Positions 1 to 6,943 of a stretch of 17,154 bases of DNA are shown here, piece after piece. The notes below the pieces were generated by a model. The model was not told the origin of the DNA, did no database searches, and worked only from the letters and a program-made list of their open reading frames with translations. The stretch is taken from NCBI GenBank assembly GCA_002433335.1, contig DJHY01000309.1:1-17154 (forward strand), read 5' to 3'. Within the stretch, counting starts at the first letter, position 1; each line of letters begins with the position of its first letter. Both the position numbers and the translations under genes were made by a program. Origin of the DNA: Rhodospirillaceae bacterium UBA6608. GTDB lineage: Bacteria; Pseudomonadota; Alphaproteobacteria; Rhodospirillales_A; Casp-alpha2.

Positions 1-333
1 CTGACCCGTACCGATGCCGCCCATCCCGAACAATCCCGACAGTTGATCTGGCCCTATACGGACATGCTGCTGCACGACATGGGCGAAGGCCTGGCCGATA
101 ACCGGCCCGAAGGCCGCGCCGATGGCCGCGAATGGCGCACGCAACCGCTGTGGGGCATCGGTTTGACCAAGATCGTCAACGGCCATACGTTCTTCCTGCA
201 CGATGGCCGCGCCCGCAATCTGGTAGAGGCGATCCTATGGCATGGGGGCGAAGCCCATGCCGCGCGGGAAAAAGTTCGAACCATGTCTACAAAGGAGCGG
301 GAGGCCCTACTCGCCTTCCTCAATTCGTTATGA
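1..333 (+). CDS. Di-haem oxidoreductase family protein (DUF1111), 3' end only
   Basis: The reading frame is open from the first base, so the start lies outside the window; about 110 C-terminal residues are present. They carry the typical end of the di-haem (thiol) oxidoreductase / DUF1111 family: LLHDMGEGLADNRPEG, REWRTQPLWGIGL, then NGHTFFLHDGRARN and EAILWHGGEA. In this family these segments belong to the second c-type haem domain; the CxxCH motifs would lie upstream and are not visible. Members are periplasmic haem proteins, often encoded beside imelysin proteins and thought to act in iron handling or electron transfer. The stop codon overlaps the start of the next gene (ATGA at 330-333), so the two are probably translationally coupled. 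The family call is firm; the substrate is unknown. Confidence 0.88.
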   Translation: MTRTDAAHPEQSRQLIWPYTDMLLHDMGEGLADNRPEGRADGREWRTQPLWGIGLTKIVNGHTFFLHDGRARNLVEAILWHGGEAHAAREKVRTMSTKEREALLAFLNSL

Positions 334-1412
334 TCTATTCCCCCCACAAGTCATTTTCGGTCGGCCGCCTCATCGGCCTCGCCGTAACGGCGGTTCTATT
401 GACCGTCGCCCAGGGCCCCGCCTGGGCAGCGGCGAAAGACATCGATTTCGCCAAGATCAATGCGGCCATCGTCAAAGACCATCTTCTGCCCCGCTATCAC
501 ATCTTCACGGAAAGCACCGGCGTGCTTGAAAAAGCCACGACGGCGCTCTGCCCGCAAGTTTCGCCCGACAACCTGAAAGCCGTGCGCACCGCGTTTCACG
601 ACGCCATGGATGCTTGGGAAGAAGTCGAACACCTTCGCCAGGGACCGCCCGCGACCGGCGAGCCGCACATCCGCATCAAGTTCTGGCCGGATCGCAAGAA
701 CCTGGTCGACAAGCATCTGGCGCGCCTGATGGCGGGCAAGGATGCGAACATCCTGACGCCCGAGCCGTTTGCCCATACCTCGATCGCCGTGCAGGGCTTT
801 CCCGCCATGGAGCGCCTGATCTTCGCCGAGGATGCCGCGACCGGCCTCAAGGGCGGTGACGGCCCGGTCAAACCTTGCGCCGTGGTTCAGGCCATTGCCG
901 TCAACCTGCACGCCATCGCATCCGACCTTGAGGGCCGGTGGACGAAAGACCCCGCCGTCGGCCGCCCAGCCAAGCGGGTGACCACCGACCTGTTCAACGA
1001 CCTGGCGACGGGCCTGGGCGCATTGGCCGAATTGAAACTGGTCGCCTTTCGCGGCACGAACGACAAGCTCCGCCCCCACCGGGTCGAAAACTGGATGAGC
1101 GGCCGGGGCCTGCGCAACGTGACCCACAACCTGATGGCACTGGAAGACCTGTACGACGGATTGGCCAGCGATCCCGCCGCAGGCATGACCGACACACCCG
1201 AGGACGAACTGATCCGCGGACAATTCAAACAGATCATCAAGAACGCACGCGAACTTGGCCCGTCGATCGTCGCCGTGTTGAAGACCGAGAAAGGCCCGCT
1301 GCGCCTGAAGGTTTTGAAAAGCGACATCCTGGACCTGCGCGAGCTGGTGATCGTCAACCTGACCGAAGCCATGGGCCTCGTCCTCGGCTTCAACTCTTTG
1401 GACGGAGACTGA
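330..1412 (+). CDS. Imelysin-family periplasmic protein
   Basis: A 360-residue protein. The ATG at 330 is chosen because it overlaps the upstream stop and is followed by a clear Sec signal peptide: positive N-terminus, hydrophobic GRLIGLAVTAVLLTVAQGP, then a likely cleavage after AWA (about residue 30). The mature part fits the imelysin/peptidase M75 family (iron-regulated IrpA/ICMP-like proteins): an early FHDAMDAWEEVEHLR segment and later FPAMERLIF and VENWMSGRGLRNVTHNLMALEDLYDG segments. Imelysins are mostly helical periplasmic or surface proteins implicated in iron uptake; the proteolytic activity behind the name is doubtful for most members. It sits between a di-haem oxidoreductase and a DUF1513 protein, the classic neighbourhood of this family. 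The next gene starts 3 nt after its stop, so one operon is likely. Confidence 0.87.
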   Translation: MIYSPHKSFSVGRLIGLAVTAVLLTVAQGPAWAAAKDIDFAKINAAIVKDHLLPRYHIFTESTGVLEKATTALCPQVSPDNLKAVRTAFHDAMDAWEEVEHLRQGPPATGEPHIRIKFWPDRKNLVDKHLARLMAGKDANILTPEPFAHTSIAVQGFPAMERLIFAEDAATGLKGGDGPVKPCAVVQAIAVNLHAIASDLEGRWTKDPAVGRPAKRVTTDLFNDLATGLGALAELKLVAFRGTNDKLRPHRVENWMSGRGLRNVTHNLMALEDLYDGLASDPAAGMTDTPEDELIRGQFKQIIKNARELGPSIVAVLKTEKGPLRLKVLKSDILDLRELVIVNLTEAMGLVLGFNSLDGD

Positions 1413-1415
1413 ACC

Positions 1416-2573
1416 ATGGATATGAACCGTCGAACCCTTTTGAACCTGGGCGTGGGAGGCTTCGTCTTCCTGTCGGCCACACCGCTTTGGGCCGCCGCCC
1501 GCGATACCGCCGATGCCGGGCCCCGATACCTGGGCGTTCGCCGCCTGGGCGATGGCCGCGCCGAGCCCTATCGCTTCGCCGCCTGCGTCGCCGACCGCAA
1601 CGGACGGGTGACCCGCGACGTCGCCCTGCCGGGCCGGGGCCACGGCTTCGCCCTGCATCCCGACCATACCCATGCGGTCGCCCTGGCGCGGCGCCCGGGC
1701 ACGTTCGCCACGGCCTTCGACCTGGACGGCGACGCACCGGGGCTGACGTTTCACGCGCCCGAGGGACGCCATTTTCAGGGCCACGCCGTATTCGACCCGG
1801 CGGGCCGATATCTGTTCGCCACGGAAAACGATTACGACAACGAACGGGGCTGCATCGGCGTTTATGACCGCGCCGACGGCTACAAGCGCGTCGGCGAATT
1901 GCCGAGCCACGGCATCGGCGCGCATGAGTTAATCTTGATGCCCGGTGGTAAGACCTTCGCCATCGCCAACGGCGGCATCCTGACGCATCCCGATATGGGC
2001 CGGGCCAAATTGAACCTCGACACCATGGCCCCCAATCTGGCCTACGTCGACATGGCCAGCGGTCGTCTGGAAGACAGCGTCTCCTATCCGGAAGGACGCC
2101 TGCGCAAACTCAGCATTCGCCACCTGGCCGCATTCAACGACGGTCGCGTCGTTTTCGCCTGTCAGGACCAGGGGCAGACCACCGATGGCCTGACGCTGGT
2201 CGGCTTGCACCGTCCGGGATCGGGCAAGATCGAAGACTTGGAAGCCCCCGAGGCGACGACGATGAGCTTGGTCGGCTATTGCGGATCGGTCGCCGTCGAT
2301 CCGGCGGGAACCCTGGCCGCCGTCAGCGCCCCGCGCGGCAACCGCGTGCTGTTCTGGGACACGGAAAGCCGCAAGCTGACCTCGACCCTGCCGCTGACCG
2401 ACGGCTGCGGCCTGGCCCCAGGGCCCAAGGCCGGGACATTCGTTCTGACCAGCGGCTCCGGCGCGTTCATGATCGACGACCCGGTCGGAAACAAACCCAA
2501 GGACCCCGGTCACACGGGCAACGCCCCCTGGGACAACCATCTGACGGCGGTGCCCCCGGCCCGCTCCGCCTGA
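1416..2573 (+). CDS. DUF1513 domain-containing protein
   Basis: A 385-residue protein starting 3 nt after the imelysin stop, with GGAG at 1404-1407 inside the end of that gene as ribosome binding site. An ATG two codons in (1422) is an equally possible start. The N-terminus, NRRTLLNLGVGGFVFLSATP ending in AAA, looks like a twin-arginine or Sec-type export signal. The rest resembles the DUF1513 family, a beta-propeller-like fold seen here as repeated short blades: GHGFALHPDHTHAVALARRPG, GHAVFDPAGRYLFATENDYD, GGKTFAIANGG and GSVAVDPAGTLAAVSAPRGN. DUF1513 proteins are regularly encoded with imelysins and di-haem oxidoreductases and are presumed periplasmic; their biochemical role is not established. 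It is the last gene of this operon, followed at once by a strong terminator. Confidence 0.87.
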   Translation: MDMNRRTLLNLGVGGFVFLSATPLWAAARDTADAGPRYLGVRRLGDGRAEPYRFAACVADRNGRVTRDVALPGRGHGFALHPDHTHAVALARRPGTFATAFDLDGDAPGLTFHAPEGRHFQGHAVFDPAGRYLFATENDYDNERGCIGVYDRADGYKRVGELPSHGIGAHELILMPGGKTFAIANGGILTHPDMGRAKLNLDTMAPNLAYVDMASGRLEDSVSYPEGRLRKLSIRHLAAFNDGRVVFACQDQGQTTDGLTLVGLHRPGSGKIEDLEAPEATTMSLVGYCGSVAVDPAGTLAAVSAPRGNRVLFWDTESRKLTSTLPLTDGCGLAPGPKAGTFVLTSGSGAFMIDDPVGNKPKDPGHTGNAPWDNHLTAVPPARSA

Positions 2574-2592
2574 TCAAACAACAGTCCTCGAA

Positions 2593-2620
2593 AAGGCCCC
2601 GGTTTCCGGGGCCTTTTTTT
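2593..2620 (+). terminator. Rho-independent terminator of the imelysin operon
   Basis: A perfect 10-bp stem, AAGGCCCCGG (2593-2602) with CCGGGGCCTT (2606-2615), loop TTT, followed by a run of T to 2620. It lies 20 nt after the DUF1513 stop and clearly ends the plus-strand iron-related operon. Confidence 0.93.
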
Positions 2621-2669
2621 GTCTGCGCGGCCCTTGACGACCGCCAACGACGCGACCACATTTCCGTTA

Positions 2670-2706
2670 TTGACAATCATTCGCAGATCGAATGATAATC
2701 ATTATC
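2670..2706 (+). promoter_or_regulatory. Promoter overlapped by a Fur box
   Basis: A -35 hexamer TTGACA (2670-2675) is followed 18 nt later by GATAAT (2694-2699), five of six matches to the -10 consensus. The -10 lies inside TCGAATGATAATCATTATC (2688-2706), which matches the classical 19-bp Fur box at 16 positions. A second overlapping dyad, ATCATTCG (2676-2683) and CGAATGAT (2689-2696), suggests more than one repressor dimer could bind. The layout predicts iron-dependent repression of the Bfd-like gene that starts at 2738. In Rhodospirillales the regulator could be Fur or another family member; the site alone cannot tell. Confidence 0.85.
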
Positions 2707-2737
2707 AACAACAAATCGGAACTTGGGACGCTCATCC

Positions 2738-2959
2738 ATGTACGTCTGTAACTGCAACGGCATCACGGACTCCGAAGTTAAGGAAGCGGTGCGGAACGGC
2801 GCCGAGAAATGGGACGACGTCCATACCTATTTCGATTGCGCGCCGTGCTGCGGCAAATGCGAATGCGAAATTTCCGATGCGATCTGCAAGGCCCGTTGCG
2901 AAGGCGAGCCTACCGCCGAGCCGGTGTTTGGCACCCCGGCCCTGGTCATGGCGGGATAA
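2738..2959 (+). CDS. bfd: Bacterioferritin-associated ferredoxin-like [2Fe-2S] protein
   Basis: A 73-residue protein of the BFD-like [2Fe-2S]-binding family. The ATG at 2738 gives MYVCNCNGITDSEV, the family N-terminus; a TTG five codons earlier is less likely. Cluster ligands are readable as C4, C6, C38 and C41 (MYVCNCNG and CCGKCECE), the spacing of Bfd proteins. Extra cysteines at 34, 37, 43, 49 and 54 are not part of the standard set. Bfd proteins pass electrons to bacterioferritin so that stored iron is released, and are made when iron is scarce; the Fur-box promoter directly upstream fits this role. No bacterioferritin gene is in the window, so the partner is inferred. The C-terminal ~20 residues after the core look flexible. 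Confidence 0.88.
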   Translation: MYVCNCNGITDSEVKEAVRNGAEKWDDVHTYFDCAPCCGKCECEISDAICKARCEGEPTAEPVFGTPALVMAG

Positions 2960-2960
2960 G

Positions 2961-3131
2961 ATGTTTCTCTGGCGATCACTGAAGCCGTTTGCCGTTCTTT
3001 CCGCCCTATCGGCGTTGCACCGCCGCGTTGCGCCAGTGATTGCTCCGCCCAAGACGCCTCAAGACAAGGCTGCTGGCGGCACGCCCCCCCTGCACCTTGC
3101 TAATCCCTGCGACCCGAACAGCCTGACGTAA
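2961..3131 (+). CDS. Small hypothetical ORF after bfd (doubtful)
   Basis: A 56-codon frame beginning one base after the bfd stop (TAA-G-ATG). The predicted peptide opens with MFLWRSLKPFAVLSALSALH, a weakly hydrophobic start, and ends in a proline-rich stretch with one cysteine. I do not recognise a family. In its favour are the tight spacing, which would allow translation re-initiation, and the lack of a competing gene up to 3200. Against it are the lack of its own ribosome binding site and an unremarkable composition. It may be only the bfd 3' untranslated region. Confidence 0.3.
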   Translation: MFLWRSLKPFAVLSALSALHRRVAPVIAPPKTPQDKAAGGTPPLHLANPCDPNSLT

Positions 3132-3199
3132 CGGTCCAACTCTTTCCCGATTTACCCTAACTCCGCCCGGTCAACGCCGGCTGATCGCGCTTTGCCGAT

Positions 3200-3979
3200 C
3201 TATATATCCTTGTCCGCCTTGGGCGGCGGCCCGAAGCCGAACCGGGTCAGCCGCGCCTGCCCTTCGGATGATAGCAGGAACTCCATCAAGTCCCTGGCGG
3301 TTTCGTCACTATCCCGCCCCGCCGTGGCGCCATAGACGGCCTGGACCTCGAACGCGGGCGGAAAGCGGGCATAAGCTAGGCGCTTGCTGCGCGCGCAGGC
3401 TTCGCGACACATGGTCTCATACGCCAGCATGATATCCGCGTGGCCCTGCACGACTATCCCGCCATAGCGGCCCAGGGGCGAGACGACCCGGATATCTTCG
3501 CCGCCGCCCGACAGAATGCGCGCCCGCGCCGCCGGGGCCGTTGTCGCATCGGCGGCAAGCGGCGCCAAGCGATCCAACAGCATCACCGCATAATCGCCGG
3601 AGGGGTCCGCCCCTGGGGTGGACATGCCAATACGGGTAGCAGGGTCGAGCATTGCCTCGACCACCGTATCGTCCCTAAAGCCCCGTTCCTTCAGAAACAG
3701 CGCCGCCAGGCGATTGGTCGCGAATGCCTGAGGCGCACTGCCCCATCCCTCGGCATGCAGACGCTGCGGATGGGCCATGTTGGCGGAACAGAACAGATCG
3801 CAGTTTGCCCCCTTCAGAATTGCCGCCGCCAGCGTACCCGAGGCGCCAAAATGGAATGCCGGATTGCGCGGCCAATCTGTAAACACTCCGCCGCCGCCGG
3901 ACAACGGCATGCGCAGGCTCCCTGCCCCCCAAACGGCGGGCGGACGGCGGGAATGGGGCGGGCGTATAGAAGTGCTCAT
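3200..3979 (-). CDS. ModA-like substrate-binding protein without signal peptide
   Basis: A 259-residue protein resembling the molybdate-type substrate-binding domain: VWGAGSLR near the N-terminus, HFGASGTLAAAILKGANCDLF, SANMAHPQRLHAEGWG, FATNRLAALF, MSTPGADPSGDYAVMLLD, and a C-terminal FLLSSEGQARLTRFGFGPP. These match ModA-type folds in order. The start at 3979 is forced, since an in-frame stop (TAG, 3992-3994) lies just upstream. The N-terminus, MSTSIRPPHSRRPPAV, has no hydrophobic export segment, so unlike canonical ModA it should be cytoplasmic or a sensor. The stretch after AGSLR (MPLSGGGGVFTDWP) is also unlike the usual amphipathic helix and could hide a sequencing error. No ModB/ModC permease or ATPase is nearby. 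It is divergent from mop, supporting a molybdate link. Confidence 0.7.
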   Translation of the reverse strand: MSTSIRPPHSRRPPAVWGAGSLRMPLSGGGGVFTDWPRNPAFHFGASGTLAAAILKGANCDLFCSANMAHPQRLHAEGWGSAPQAFATNRLAALFLKERGFRDDTVVEAMLDPATRIGMSTPGADPSGDYAVMLLDRLAPLAADATTAPAARARILSGGGEDIRVVSPLGRYGGIVVQGHADIMLAYETMCREACARSKRLAYARFPPAFEVQAVYGATAGRDSDETARDLMEFLLSSEGQARLTRFGFGPPPKADKDI

Positions 3980-4016
3980 GGTTGTAGCAGTCTATGAGAA
4001 CGCCCTTGGCCCCGAA

Positions 4017-4041
4017 AGACTGAACGTCGTAGGTTCGGTCT
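4017..4041. promoter_or_regulatory. Inverted repeat in the ModA-like/mop divergent region
   Basis: AGACTGAAC (4017-4025) and GTTCGGTCT (4033-4041) form a 9-bp inverted repeat around a 7-nt centre, with one G-T pair as RNA. It lies 34 nt upstream of the mop start in the only spacer between the two divergent genes. It could be an operator or a leader hairpin; no T run follows on the plus strand, so it is not a terminator. It does not obviously match the ModE box. Confidence 0.4.
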
Positions 4042-4074
4042 GAAAAACAACCATCCAATGTAGGAGCCCGCACC

Positions 4075-4281
4075 ATGCAAATCAGCGCCCGGAATCAGAT
4101 CAAGGGAACCGTTAGCGAGGTTAAGGACGGCGTCGTCACGGCGCAGGTGACCGTCGATATCGGCGGCGGCAACACCATCGTCTCTTCGATCACCCTGGAC
4201 TCGGTCAAGAACCTGGGCATCGCCGTCGGCAAGGAAGTAACCGTCATCGTCAAGGCGTCGGATGTTATGCTCGGCGCGTGA
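4075..4281 (+). CDS. mop: Molbindin, molybdate/tungstate-binding protein Mop
   Basis: A 68-residue, single TOBE-domain molbindin. The sequence opens MQISARNQIKGTVSEVKDG and continues VTAQVTVDIGGGN, SITLDSVKNLGIAVGKEVTV and ends IVKASDVMLG, matching small Mop proteins over their whole length. Molbindins assemble as hexamers and bind molybdate or tungstate oxyanions in the cytoplasm as a store or homeostatic buffer. A ribosome binding site GGAG (4063-4066) stands 8 nt before the ATG. It diverges from a ModA-like gene and lies 3 kb from a molybdopterin oxidoreductase, a plausible user of the metal. Confidence 0.92.
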   Translation: MQISARNQIKGTVSEVKDGVVTAQVTVDIGGGNTIVSSITLDSVKNLGIAVGKEVTVIVKASDVMLGA

Positions 4282-4308
4282 CCCCCTACGGCTGAGCCGA
4301 AACGAACA

Positions 4309-4333
4309 AAGGGGCGGCCCGTGGCCGCCCCTT
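4309..4333. terminator. Convergent terminator between mop and the FAH-family gene
   Basis: A perfect 11-bp stem, AAGGGGCGGCC (4309-4319) with GGCCGCCCCTT (4323-4333), loop CGT. It sits 27 nt after the mop stop and 26 nt after the end of the minus-strand gene. Read on the minus strand it continues TTTGTTCGTT, a fair U-tract; on the plus strand the tail is only weakly U-rich. It probably serves both genes. Confidence 0.82.
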
Positions 4334-4359
4334 CGCATGTGCAATTCGATGCAATCGGA

Positions 4360-5226
4360 TCAGGCTTCGGCAACCACCGGGTTGCCCAGAACGCCGATGC
4401 CTTCGATTTCGACCTCGACCCGGTCGCCCGCCTTCATCCAGCCCGGAGGCTTCATGGCATGGGCCACGCCCGACGGTGTGCCAGTTGCGATCACGTCACC
4501 CGGCTCCAGGGTCATGAATTCAGACAGGATGGACACCAGCTTGGCGACGCCAAAGATCATGTCACCGGTGTTGGAATCCTGGCGCGTCTCGCCATTGACC
4601 CGCGAGGTAATGCGCAGGCCCGAAGCACCCGGCGGCAGGTCTTCCGGGGTGACCACGACGGGGCCGAGCGGGCCGGTGCCGTCGAAGTTCTTACCCTGGG
4701 TCCACTGCGGGGTCTTGCGCTGATAGGCGCGCACGGACACGTCGTTGAACATCGTGTAGCCGAACACATGCTTCAGGCCTTGATCCTCGGGGATCGCCCG
4801 GCCGCCCTGGCCGACGATAAAGGTCAATTCGGCTTCGTAGTCAAAGGTATCGCTGACCTTGGGCAAGATCACCGGCGCCTCGGCGGGAACCAGCGAGGTC
4901 GCCCAACGCACGAATAGCGACGGATACTCGGGAATGTCGTGCCCGCCTTCGCGGGCATGGGCGGCATAGTTCAGGCCGACGCAAATGAACTTGCCGGGGC
5001 GCTCGATCGGCAGTGCCGGGCGCACGTCGTTCAATGCCAGACGGGCCTTGTCCGGGGCTGCGGCGACCGCGCCCACGACTTTGGCCAGGGCTTCGCCCCC
5101 GCCATTGATCAGGTCCAAAATCGTCTTCGGAAGGCCGCTGCCGCAGGCCGCGACGTCGACAACCCGGTCGCCCTCAACCACGCCCAGGCGTGCATCGCCG
5201 CCGGTTTCAAACATCATCAACTTCAT
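4360..5226 (-). CDS. Fumarylacetoacetate hydrolase family protein
   Basis: A 288-residue enzyme of the FAH family. Residues 1-70 form the small N-terminal domain; the catalytic domain starts near GKFICVGLNYAAHARE (79-93). The divalent-metal ligands expected for the family are present: E131 and E133 in FDYEAELTFIVG and D162 in YTMFNDVSVRAYQR. Further family blocks are TQGKNFDGTGPLGPVVV, FGVAKLVSILSEFMTLEPGD and ATGTPSGVAHAMKPPGWM. Members hydrolyse or decarboxylate small beta-keto acids (acylpyruvases, oxaloacetate decarboxylases, 2-keto-pentenoate-type hydratases); the exact substrate cannot be assigned. A ribosome binding site AAGGA (+ strand 5235-5239) precedes the ATG. The gene stands alone between two terminators, so it is probably transcribed by itself. 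Confidence 0.92.
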   Translation of the reverse strand: MKLMMFETGGDARLGVVEGDRVVDVAACGSGLPKTILDLINGGGEALAKVVGAVAAAPDKARLALNDVRPALPIERPGKFICVGLNYAAHAREGGHDIPEYPSLFVRWATSLVPAEAPVILPKVSDTFDYEAELTFIVGQGGRAIPEDQGLKHVFGYTMFNDVSVRAYQRKTPQWTQGKNFDGTGPLGPVVVTPEDLPPGASGLRITSRVNGETRQDSNTGDMIFGVAKLVSILSEFMTLEPGDVIATGTPSGVAHAMKPPGWMKAGDRVEVEIEGIGVLGNPVVAEA

Positions 5227-5267
5227 GGATGGATTCCTTTTCGGAGAGTTTTTTTATGCTCTCAACC

Positions 5268-5292
5268 AAAAGCCCCGGAACCAGGGGTTTTG
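5268..5292 (-). terminator. Second hairpin, possible weak terminator or leader hairpin
   Basis: AAAAGCCCC (5268-5276) and GGGGTTTT (5285-5292) pair with one bulge; read on the minus strand the stem ends in TTTTGGTT. It lies between the chemoreceptor terminator and the FAH-family start. It may back up the first terminator or sit in the FAH-family leader. A TTGACA on the minus strand (5292-5297) adjoins it, but no good -10 follows at the right distance. Confidence 0.45.
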
Positions 5293-5315
5293 TCAATAGA
5301 GCGCCGAACAACAAC

Positions 5316-5335
5316 GCCGACCCGAAGGTCGGCGC
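5316..5335 (-). terminator. Terminator of the chemoreceptor gene
   Basis: On the minus strand CGCCGACC, loop TTCG, GGTCGGCG, then TTGTTGTT: a perfect 8-bp stem with a stable tetraloop and a U-rich tail. It begins 27 nt after the chemoreceptor stop. Confidence 0.85.
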
Positions 5336-5362
5336 TGCCGGTCGACTAATGTAACGAGACGA

Positions 5363-6487
5363 CTAATCTTCGTGGCGCTGCAGGATCACGCCATACCAGC
5401 CAAGGCCGTCGTAATCCTCGTAGCCGATGGTCTGGGCATAGGCGACGACGTCTCCGGCGTCGTTCATATAGGCCCCCTTGCGGCCGTGCGACGTATCCAA
5501 CGGGAAGCGCTGATACAGACCGTTATTGTCGGAGCTGGAAATCACGCGGTGATCGCGATCCAACAGCATCACACGGGTGCGCTGCCATTCACTGGCGCTG
5601 AACGACGGCTCGTCGCAAACGATCGACCGCCCCTGTTCCTGCCAGTCGAAGAAGATACCCAAGACGCCGATGGTATCGGCGAAACGCTCGCCGCCTTCGC
5701 GCACCGCGGCGGAATAAATCGCCGCCGGGCGCTGCCCATGCAGCGCGTCGGGCCGGATATCGTCGACCACGTATTCGTCGCCCGACTGGGTCCGCATGGC
5801 ATCGCGAAACCATTTTTCCCCGGCCACGCTTTTGCCGATCTGCCCCGGAAATTCGCTGGGGTTCGAGATTGCAATGACGTTCCCGTCCTTATCGGCGAGA
5901 ACCAGGTTCATATAAACCGTGTAATACAAGTTGATGACGGCGAGGCGCTCCCCGGCATGCTTGGCCGTGTCGGCGGTCGGGTTCTGAAGTGCCTGCCAGA
6001 ACGCGCTGTCCGTCGCCCACCACCGCACGTCGGCAGTCCGCTCGAACAAGTTGCGGACGATCAACTGAACCAGCGTCTGCGACATTTCGGTTAGGCGCTG
6101 GCTTTCCATGCGACCGGCCAGATCATTCGTCAGGTAGCGAAGATCGTCCAACTGCCCCATCACGACGGACTGGAAATCCTTGGAGTTCTTGTCCGCCTGT
6201 TCCGCCAGGTTCTTGACCTCGGTCGCGACGATGGCGAACCCTCGCCCGGCCTCGCCTGCTCGTGCGGCCTCGATGGTCGCGTTCAATGCCAGCAACTTCG
6301 TCTGCGCGGCGATTTCCTGATTGATCTTGGAAAAATGCGAAACCTGAGCATTCAGGTCTTCGGTCATTTTACGGATAACGCGCGGCGACGCATTTTCCGC
6401 TGTTTTTCTGATGTCGTTGGACGAACCGTTCGAACTTCCCGAATTGCTCGATTCAGTGCCCAGTTTACCCGATCCGATGTAGTTCAT
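5363..6487 (-). CDS. Soluble chemoreceptor: N-terminal MCP hairpin, C-terminal Cache-like sensor
   Basis: A 374-residue protein with domains in the reverse of the usual order. Residues 13-24 are a Ser/Asn/Gly-rich stretch. Residues ~30-120 form a short methyl-accepting-chemotaxis signalling hairpin whose tip is readable: [20 protein letters not shown] (58-77) followed by [20 protein letters not shown] (78-97), the region that contacts CheA and CheW. Residues ~125-374 look like a double-Cache-type sensor: [42 protein letters not shown], then a second lobe ending GLGWYGVI. There is no membrane helix and no HAMP domain, so it should be cytoplasmic although Cache sensors are usually extracytoplasmic. 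GGAG (+ strand 6495-6498) lies 7 nt before the ATG. Ligand unknown. No other che gene is in the window. Its upstream region carries a sigma-54-type promoter. Confidence 0.85.
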   Translation of the reverse strand: MNYIGSGKLGTESSNSGSSNGSSNDIRKTAENASPRVIRKMTEDLNAQVSHFSKINQEIAAQTKLLALNATIEAARAGEAGRGFAIVATEVKNLAEQADKNSKDFQSVVMGQLDDLRYLTNDLAGRMESQRLTEMSQTLVQLIVRNLFERTADVRWWATDSAFWQALQNPTADTAKHAGERLAVINLYYTVYMNLVLADKDGNVIAISNPSEFPGQIGKSVAGEKWFRDAMRTQSGDEYVVDDIRPDALHGQRPAAIYSAAVREGGERFADTIGVLGIFFDWQEQGRSIVCDEPSFSASEWQRTRVMLLDRDHRVISSSDNNGLYQRFPLDTSHGRKGAYMNDAGDVVAYAQTIGYEDYDGLGWYGVILQRHED

Positions 6488-6838
6488 TTATTTTCTCCGC
6501 TTTTTGTTGCCCCAAGTACGGTCAAAAACCGACCTCTCCTCCATCCGGATTTTCTTATTGATCGGATGTTTCCTTAACGTGACACCTCCTGACCTTTTCG
6601 ATCGTCCGAACCGGCGCAGACATGCCCGTTTCCGCAGCCGGTATGAATGCCCGGCACGGCCACGCTGCGTATGGTCGGAAGTGAAAGTGCGATGGTCTGG
6701 TCGTGGTAGATGCGCACGTTGTTCTTTAGTCTTAATCTGCCCCCGGTCAAAACATCGGGGAGTTTCACCGTAGATGCGAGCAGCTCACCTCGTTATGCAG
6801 AAAGAGGTTTTGATGCTGCTGCCCTCGGCATCACTTGC

Positions 6839-6853
6839 GCAAATCCTGTGCCA
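6839..6853 (-). promoter_or_regulatory. Sigma-54 (-24/-12) promoter
   Basis: On the minus strand the sequence reads TGGCACAGGATTTGC: TGGCAC, five bases, TTGC. GG and GC are correctly spaced and every conserved base of the RpoN consensus is present. Transcription would start near 6827 and run towards the chemoreceptor ATG at 6487, about 340 nt away. No sigma-70-like promoter closer to that gene was recognised. Confidence 0.72.
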
Positions 6854-6943
6854 AACATCCAATACAAGAAAAATACAAGTTTGATCAGTCCATTAGGTCT
6901 CACACCGAATGGAACTCAGTTTTATTTTCACACCAACTTTTCT

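Noticed and set aside
396..1925. 509-codon open frame on the minus strand opposite the imelysin and DUF1513 genes
   Set aside because: It is a shadow of two well-supported plus-strand genes in GC-rich DNA; its protein is low-complexity and matches no family I know.
5292..5297. TTGACA on the minus strand as the -35 of the FAH-family gene
   Set aside because: No acceptable -10 hexamer occurs 16-18 nt downstream, and the site overlaps a hairpin.
6574..6768. 64-codon minus-strand frame between the sigma-54 promoter and the chemoreceptor
   Set aside because: It has a GTG start with no ribosome binding site, codon use unlike neighbours (AGA, TTA, CTA) and no family resemblance. It may still merit a look because it would fill the long leader.
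6825..6840. A plus-strand sigma-54-like site in CGGCATCACTTGC
   Set aside because: The GG to GC distance is two bases too short for a -24/-12 promoter.
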